From the NCBI GenBank assembly GCA_003696975.1, contig RFGT01000064.1:1-37971 (forward strand): 37,971 nt of DNA, read 5' to 3'. Positions 33,842-37,971 of the stretch are shown one piece after another. The DNA is from Nitrospirota bacterium (lineage in GTDB: Bacteria; Nitrospirota; Nitrospiria; Nitrospirales; UBA8639). Made by a program: the position numbers and the translations under genes. The notes under the pieces were generated by a model. It saw nothing but the letters and a program-made list of their open reading frames with translations. It made no database searches and was not told the DNA's origin. Position 1 is the first letter of the stretch. The number at the start of each line of letters is the position of its first letter.

Positions 33842-35677
33842 ATGCAAGGCCTGATGGATTCTGGGAGAGAAACATCAGAGTTCACAGAGCTGCAACAACG
33901 ACTGGTCTTTCTCAAGGTCGGGGTGATGTTGTTGATGGGAGTGCTGGTTCTCCGGTTGTGGCAGCTCCAAATCCTCGATGGCGCCTATTATCGCGATCTT
34001 GCCCAAGATAATCGGACCCGCTCCGTTGTCTTGCAACCTGCTCGGGGCTTGATCTTTGACCGGCATGGAGTCTTACTCGCCAACAACGTCCCAAGTTTCA
34101 ACTTGTACGTCGATCTCAAGGACGTCCCGGATCGAGCGGAGTTGGTTCGCGAGTTAGGCACCCTCTTGAAGGTGGATCCTAAAACACTTGCAACCAAACT
34201 CCAACCTCGCGGCGTACTGACTCGCGTGAAAGTGAAAAGCGGGTTGACGCTTCGAGAGGCCGCCTTGATCGAATCCCATCGGCTGAGTTTACCCGGTGTT
34301 GTGATCCAAGCGGAATATCAGCGCAACTATCCCGTGGGTGCGTATGCGGGCCATGTATTGGGATACGTCGGAGAGATCTCAGAAGACCAATTGCGGCAAA
34401 AAGAATACGAGGGGCTCATTCGCGGAAGCATCGTCGGGCAATATGGTATTGAGCGGACCTATGATCGGATCCTTCGAGGACGAGCAGGGCGCAAGCTGAT
34501 TGAAGTGGATGCCTTGGGCCATGAAAAACGCACGCTCTCGGTCGAGAAACCACGGGCGGGTGATGACATTTACCTTACTATTGATTTCCGCCTTCAGAAA
34601 TTGGCGGAAGACCTCTTAGGAGAGGAAGCCGGTGCGATCGTTGCTCTGGATCCCACCAACGGGGAAGTTCTGGCCTTGGCGAGCCGGCCGAGTTTTGATC
34701 CCAATCAGCTTTCACGAGGTCTCTCCCCCCGCCAATGGCAAGCGATTCTGAACGATCCGCGCTATCCCTTGACCAATCGTGCGATCCAAGGCCTCTATCC
34801 TCCAGGGTCCACGTTCAAGATTATTATGGCAGTCGCTGCGTTGGCGACCGATACGGTGGAAGGAAGCGACTCGCTCCAATGTCTTGGGCGTTATCGCTTT
34901 GGGCGCCGAATCTATCGTGATTGGAAACCTGGCGGGCATGGATTGGTCAATCTCCATCAGGCACTCGTTCAGTCGTGTGATGTGTATTTCTACAAGGTCG
35001 GACATCGGATGGGGATCAACACGATCGCCACTTATGCGAAGCGGTTCGGATTGGGGCAAAAAACCGGAATTGATCTGCCTGGCGAGCGCGCAGGCATTGT
35101 GCCCTCTCCGGAATGGAAACAACAGACTCGCGGGGAACCCTGGTATCCAGGCGAGACGATTTCTGTATCCATCGGGCAAGGATATGTGACCGTCACGCCG
35201 ATCCAGATGGCCGCAGTTGTGGCCGCTGTCGCCAACGGAGGGCTTGCCGCTCCCCCTCGACTGCTCCTTGCTGTGCGACCACGAGAAACGGAACGCTTGG
35301 TACCCGCCCACTCAGTCTCGGCGAAACCGGTGATCCAGCAGGCAGACTGGCTGCCACAGGTTCAAGCGGCCCTCGCTTCCGTGGTGACAAACGGAACAGG
35401 GAAACGAGCCTATTCCGCGGTGGTCCCGATTGCTGGAAAAACGGGGACGGCTCAGGTGGTGGCGCTGCGGAAGAGAGAGTATGAAGGCGAGGTTCCTAAG
35501 GTGTTGCGCGATCACGCCTGGTTTGTCGCCTATGCGCCCACGGATCATCCTCGCATTGCCCTGGCGGTGCTGGTGGAGCATATGGGACATGGTGGATCAG
35601 CCGCCGCTCCATTGGCGAAGCAATTGATTGAAGCCTACTTTCAACAGAACAAAGAAGCAGTGTCCGCAACCCCCTGA
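33842..35677 (+). CDS. mrdA: Penicillin-binding protein 2 (peptidoglycan transpeptidase)
   Basis: 611 aa from the ATG at 33842, chosen for GGAGAAGG five bases upstream; GTG at 33788 and ATG at 33818 are in frame. A membrane anchor (residues about 25-45) is followed by the pedestal domain with RGLIFDRHGVLLANN. The transpeptidase domain has Ser323 in PPGSTFK (SxxK), SCD at 378-380 and KTG at 533-535 (AGKTGTAQVV), all intact. It cross-links wall peptides during elongation, together with the glycosyltransferase RodA, whose gene follows. The start is 50 bp after the mreD stop if 33842 is right, whereas the GTG at 33788 would overlap mreD. Confidence 0.96.
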   Translation: MQGLMDSGRETSEFTELQQRLVFLKVGVMLLMGVLVLRLWQLQILDGAYYRDLAQDNRTRSVVLQPARGLIFDRHGVLLANNVPSFNLYVDLKDVPDRAELVRELGTLLKVDPKTLATKLQPRGVLTRVKVKSGLTLREAALIESHRLSLPGVVIQAEYQRNYPVGAYAGHVLGYVGEISEDQLRQKEYEGLIRGSIVGQYGIERTYDRILRGRAGRKLIEVDALGHEKRTLSVEKPRAGDDIYLTIDFRLQKLAEDLLGEEAGAIVALDPTNGEVLALASRPSFDPNQLSRGLSPRQWQAILNDPRYPLTNRAIQGLYPPGSTFKIIMAVAALATDTVEGSDSLQCLGRYRFGRRIYRDWKPGGHGLVNLHQALVQSCDVYFYKVGHRMGINTIATYAKRFGLGQKTGIDLPGERAGIVPSPEWKQQTRGEPWYPGETISVSIGQGYVTVTPIQMAAVVAAVANGGLAAPPRLLLAVRPRETERLVPAHSVSAKPVIQQADWLPQVQAALASVVTNGTGKRAYSAVVPIAGKTGTAQVVALRKREYEGEVPKVLRDHAWFVAYAPTDHPRIALAVLVEHMGHGGSAAAPLAKQLIEAYFQQNKEAVSATP

Positions 35678-35684
35678 TGGGCTG

Positions 35685-36854
35685 ATGGACTTGTTGCAGA
35701 AAGGAAAACCATTGCAGATGCTCTTGGGGAGTACAAATGAACGACGGCGATCAGAACGTGGATTCGACGCGATTGATTGGTGTCTGATCGGCGTGGTGAT
35801 AAGTATTCTCTTTTTAGGAGTTCTTTCAATTTACAGTGTCACATCCAGCACGCACCAGGCACGCTTCCCAATTTATCTCAAGCAGGTGGTGTGGATCGGT
35901 GTAGGAAGTCTGGCTTTCTGGATTCTGGCAAGAACGGACTATCACAAGTTGGCTCGGTTTGCCTATGTTTTTTATGGCATAGGGCTCATCGTGCTGCTTC
36001 TTGTGCTCGTGGCAGGAAAAAGTAGCCGAGGGGCGCAGCGATGGATTGCCTTGGGGCCTGTGGCCGTTCAACCCTCTGAGTTTGTGAAGGTGACCTTGAT
36101 TGTGGCGCTCTCTGTGTATTACGCCTCGAAGGCTCGGCATGGCTGGCTCTATCGCGTCATTGTGCCAGGACTCATCACTTTGCCGGGCTTTTTGTTGATC
36201 TTGAAGCAGCCGGATTTGGGTAGCAGTCTGAGTTTTCTCGCCTTGTATCTCACACTCGTGCTGGCTGTTGGTGTAAAGTCAAAGGCTTTTGGATTGGTTG
36301 TCTTGTCCAGTCTTATGGTGTTTCCCTTTGTGTGGGGTGAGGTTTGGGGGTCGCTCCATGATTATCAGAAAGCCCGTATTATGAGTTTTATGGACCCCAT
36401 GTCTGACCCTGGAGGAACCGGGTATCATGGGTTACAATCCCGTATAGCGATTGGCTCAGGGCAACTGTGGGGAAAAGGGCTTTATGGCGGCACGCAGATA
36501 CAATTTAAGTTTTTGCCGGAAGGCCATACGGACTTTGTCTTTGCCGTCTTTGCAGAGGAATGGGGGTTTCTCGGATCCCTGGTCTTAGTTATGCTTTTTG
36601 TAGCACTGTTTTTGCTTGGGTTCGAGATCGCCGCAGAGGCCAAAGATAGGCTTGGCGCACTGCTTGCCATTGGGGTGGTGGGGATGATGGCGTTTGGAGT
36701 CATTGTCAATATGGCCATGACGGTGGGACTTGCCCCCATCGTGGGTATTCCTTTGCCATTGATGAGTTATGGAGGGAGCGCAACCGTGGTGAACTTGGCA
36801 GCTCTAGGGATCCTGCTCAGTGTTAGACGCCACCGGTTGACCTTACTTCAATAA
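35685..36854 (+). CDS. rodA: Peptidoglycan glycosyltransferase RodA (SEDS family)
   Basis: About 389 aa from the ATG at 35685, 7 bp after the PBP2 stop; ATG at 35718 (with AAAGGA upstream) is an alternative. Ten membrane helices are visible. SEDS landmarks include RWIALGPVAVQPSEFVKVTL, LLILKQPDLGSSLSFLALYL with the catalytic-loop Asp, LPEGHTDFVFAVFAEEWGF and the terminal GIPLPLMSYGGSATVVNLAA. RodA polymerises lipid II in the inner membrane as the partner of PBP2. After the stop a short stem (AATCCC/GGGATT, 36866-36883) lacks a U tract, so readthrough into the RNase gene is possible. Confidence 0.96.
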   Translation: MDLLQKGKPLQMLLGSTNERRRSERGFDAIDWCLIGVVISILFLGVLSIYSVTSSTHQARFPIYLKQVVWIGVGSLAFWILARTDYHKLARFAYVFYGIGLIVLLLVLVAGKSSRGAQRWIALGPVAVQPSEFVKVTLIVALSVYYASKARHGWLYRVIVPGLITLPGFLLILKQPDLGSSLSFLALYLTLVLAVGVKSKAFGLVVLSSLMVFPFVWGEVWGSLHDYQKARIMSFMDPMSDPGGTGYHGLQSRIAIGSGQLWGKGLYGGTQIQFKFLPEGHTDFVFAVFAEEWGFLGSLVLVMLFVALFLLGFEIAAEAKDRLGALLAIGVVGMMAFGVIVNMAMTVGLAPIVGIPLPLMSYGGSATVVNLAALGILLSVRRHRLTLLQ

Positions 36855-37010
36855 AAGAAACGACAAATCCCGGTGCTGGGATTGCGACAATAATGAGGAC
36901 ATGGAAGAGCGACACACGCGGGCATAGCATGAGGATACCATCGTGTGCAAGGTGGTTACATAGATAGCCCTTCTTCTATGTTCCGTTTCTGCATGGATGG
37001 AGCGTGATCG

Positions 37011-37971
37011 ATGAGTCTTGAAATTGCTATCAATGTCACACCTGAAGAAACTCGAGCGGCGGTGCTGGAGAACCGGGTGGTAACCGAATTATACGTGGAT
37101 CGTGCGAAGCAGAAAGACTTCGTGGGTGATATTTACAAAGGGAAAGTGGTCAAAGTGCTGCCGGGCATGCAAGCCGCGTTCATCGATATTGGGTTGGATC
37201 GGGCAGCGTTCATGCACGTCTCGGATCTCTCCGTCGGCACGGAACCCGGCGATATTCTGGTGGAGAGCGAAGAAGAAGATGAGAAAGGCCCGGAAGTTCC
37301 TCGGCCACGCCGTCAGATCCTGCGACCAATTGAAGACTTACTGACGGAAGGGCAGGAGTTAATGGTGCAGATTTCCAAAGGCCCGATCGGCACAAAAGGC
37401 CCACGGGTTACCTCCTATTGCTCCTTGCCGGGGCGATTTTTGGTGTTCATGCCCAATGTCGATCATATTGGCATCTCCCGGCGTATTAGCCACGATGAGG
37501 AGCGAAGTCGACTCAAGGAGCTCATGAGGCGTCTGCGCAAGCCAGGCTATGGCTATATTGTTCGGACGGTCAGCGAAGGGGTCAGCGAGGAAGAATTGCG
37601 ATCCGATGTGGAATTTCTGGCTGCCTTGTGGGAAGACATTCTCAAGAAATACGAACAGTCCGTCGCCCCGGCGTTGCTCCACACGGATTTGACCCTTACC
37701 CTTCGGATCGTGCGTGATCTGTTCACCAAAAAGGTGGATCGGCTGCTGATTGATTCCAAGGAGGAATTCGAGCAAGTCAAAGAGTTCGTGCGGCGGTATC
37801 TTCCGGAACAAACCTCCCGTGTGTATCACTACGACAAGGAAGAAGGACTGTTTGAGTATTTAGGCATCGAGATGGAAATCTCCCGCGCCTTGAACCGAAA
37901 AGTCTGGTTGAAATCGGGAGGCCATATCGTCATTGATCACACGGAGGCCATGACGGTCATTGATGTGAATA
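37011..37971 (+). CDS. rng: Ribonuclease G/E, 3' end outside the window
   Basis: The first 320 codons are present; the window edge cuts the gene. The N-terminus MSLEIAINVTPEETRAAVLE is typical, followed by an S1 RNA-binding domain (GDIYKGKVVKVLPGMQAAFI, HVSDLSVG) with an acidic insert (EEEDEKGPEVPRPRR). The sensor region then leads to HTEAMTVIDVN, where the Asp is the first catalytic metal ligand in this family. It cleaves single-stranded RNA, including rRNA precursors. rng directly after mre/rod genes is a widespread order. Length and the Zn-link motif cannot be judged, so RNase E is not excluded. Confidence 0.93.
   Translation, partial: MSLEIAINVTPEETRAAVLENRVVTELYVDRAKQKDFVGDIYKGKVVKVLPGMQAAFIDIGLDRAAFMHVSDLSVGTEPGDILVESEEEDEKGPEVPRPRRQILRPIEDLLTEGQELMVQISKGPIGTKGPRVTSYCSLPGRFLVFMPNVDHIGISRRISHDEERSRLKELMRRLRKPGYGYIVRTVSEGVSEEELRSDVEFLAALWEDILKKYEQSVAPALLHTDLTLTLRIVRDLFTKKVDRLLIDSKEEFEQVKEFVRRYLPEQTSRVYHYDKEEGLFEYLGIEMEISRALNRKVWLKSGGHIVIDHTEAMTVIDVN

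Noticed and set aside
36855-37010. A rho-independent terminator between rodA and the RNase gene
   Set aside because: The AATCCC/GGGATT stem has no U tract, so it is not convincing.
1-37971. CRISPR array or prophage
   Set aside because: No repeated spaced units or phage structural genes were seen on either strand.

Overview
The window is a bacterial chromosome segment of about 38 kb with moderately high GC. It holds dense housekeeping genes and several small exported proteins I cannot name. The gene set (complete mre/rod cluster followed by RNase G/E, QueE, tesA-ybbA-ybbP, leuCD, and many orphan lipoproteins and secreted proteins) fits a Gram-negative, Nitrospira-like member of the Nitrospirota. 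That placement rests on remembered protein resemblance and gene content, not on a marker-gene search.

Region 1 (1-2.2 kb) looks acquired and decayed. It has an intact class II Fic AMP-transferase gene, a perfect palindrome in its probable promoter, a broken minus-strand gene fragment and the 3' end of an IS256/mutator-type transposase. Region 2 (2.2-6.7 kb) is a minus-strand cluster: GT4 glycosyltransferase, MscS-type channel and glycogen-debranching-like glucosidase, with a candidate sigma-70 promoter in front. Region 3 (6.7-11 kb) holds a structured, possibly RNA-regulatory leader before an orphan 99-aa protein, a TPR protein, a methyltransferase-like orphan, a ChaN-like lipoprotein, a double CDGSH iron-sulfur protein and a 57-residue membrane peptide.

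Region 4 (11-15.7 kb) is tesA divergent from the ybbA-ybbP ABC pair, then tRNA-Leu(GAG) on the minus strand with a near-consensus promoter. Region 5 (15.8-21 kb) is a plus-strand run: HAD phosphatase, QueE, PepA, NagZ, a tandem desulforedoxin-like protein that lacks one cysteine per unit, and an orphan with a Pro/Ala/Lys tail. Region 6 (21-26.4 kb) has a class I amidotransferase, two orphans, a long TatA with a second amphipathic-helix copy, a HEAT-repeat lipoprotein, and a STAS / receiver / receiver-plus-Cys-motif signalling cluster.

Region 7 (26.5-31 kb) has a CPA2/Kef-type antiporter and leuC-leuD. Region 8 (31.3 kb to the end) is the cell-shape operon mreB-mreC-mreD-mrdA-rodA followed by an RNase G/E gene cut by the window edge. 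This operon links the MreB cytoskeleton to the PBP2/RodA elongasome.

The items most worth a second look are the tandem three-Cys desulforedoxin-like protein, the TatA with a duplicated amphipathic helix, the structured RNA-like leader at 6750-6928, the Fic palindrome, and the receiver/STAS cluster with hairpins in its leader. I saw no CRISPR array, prophage or complete defence island.
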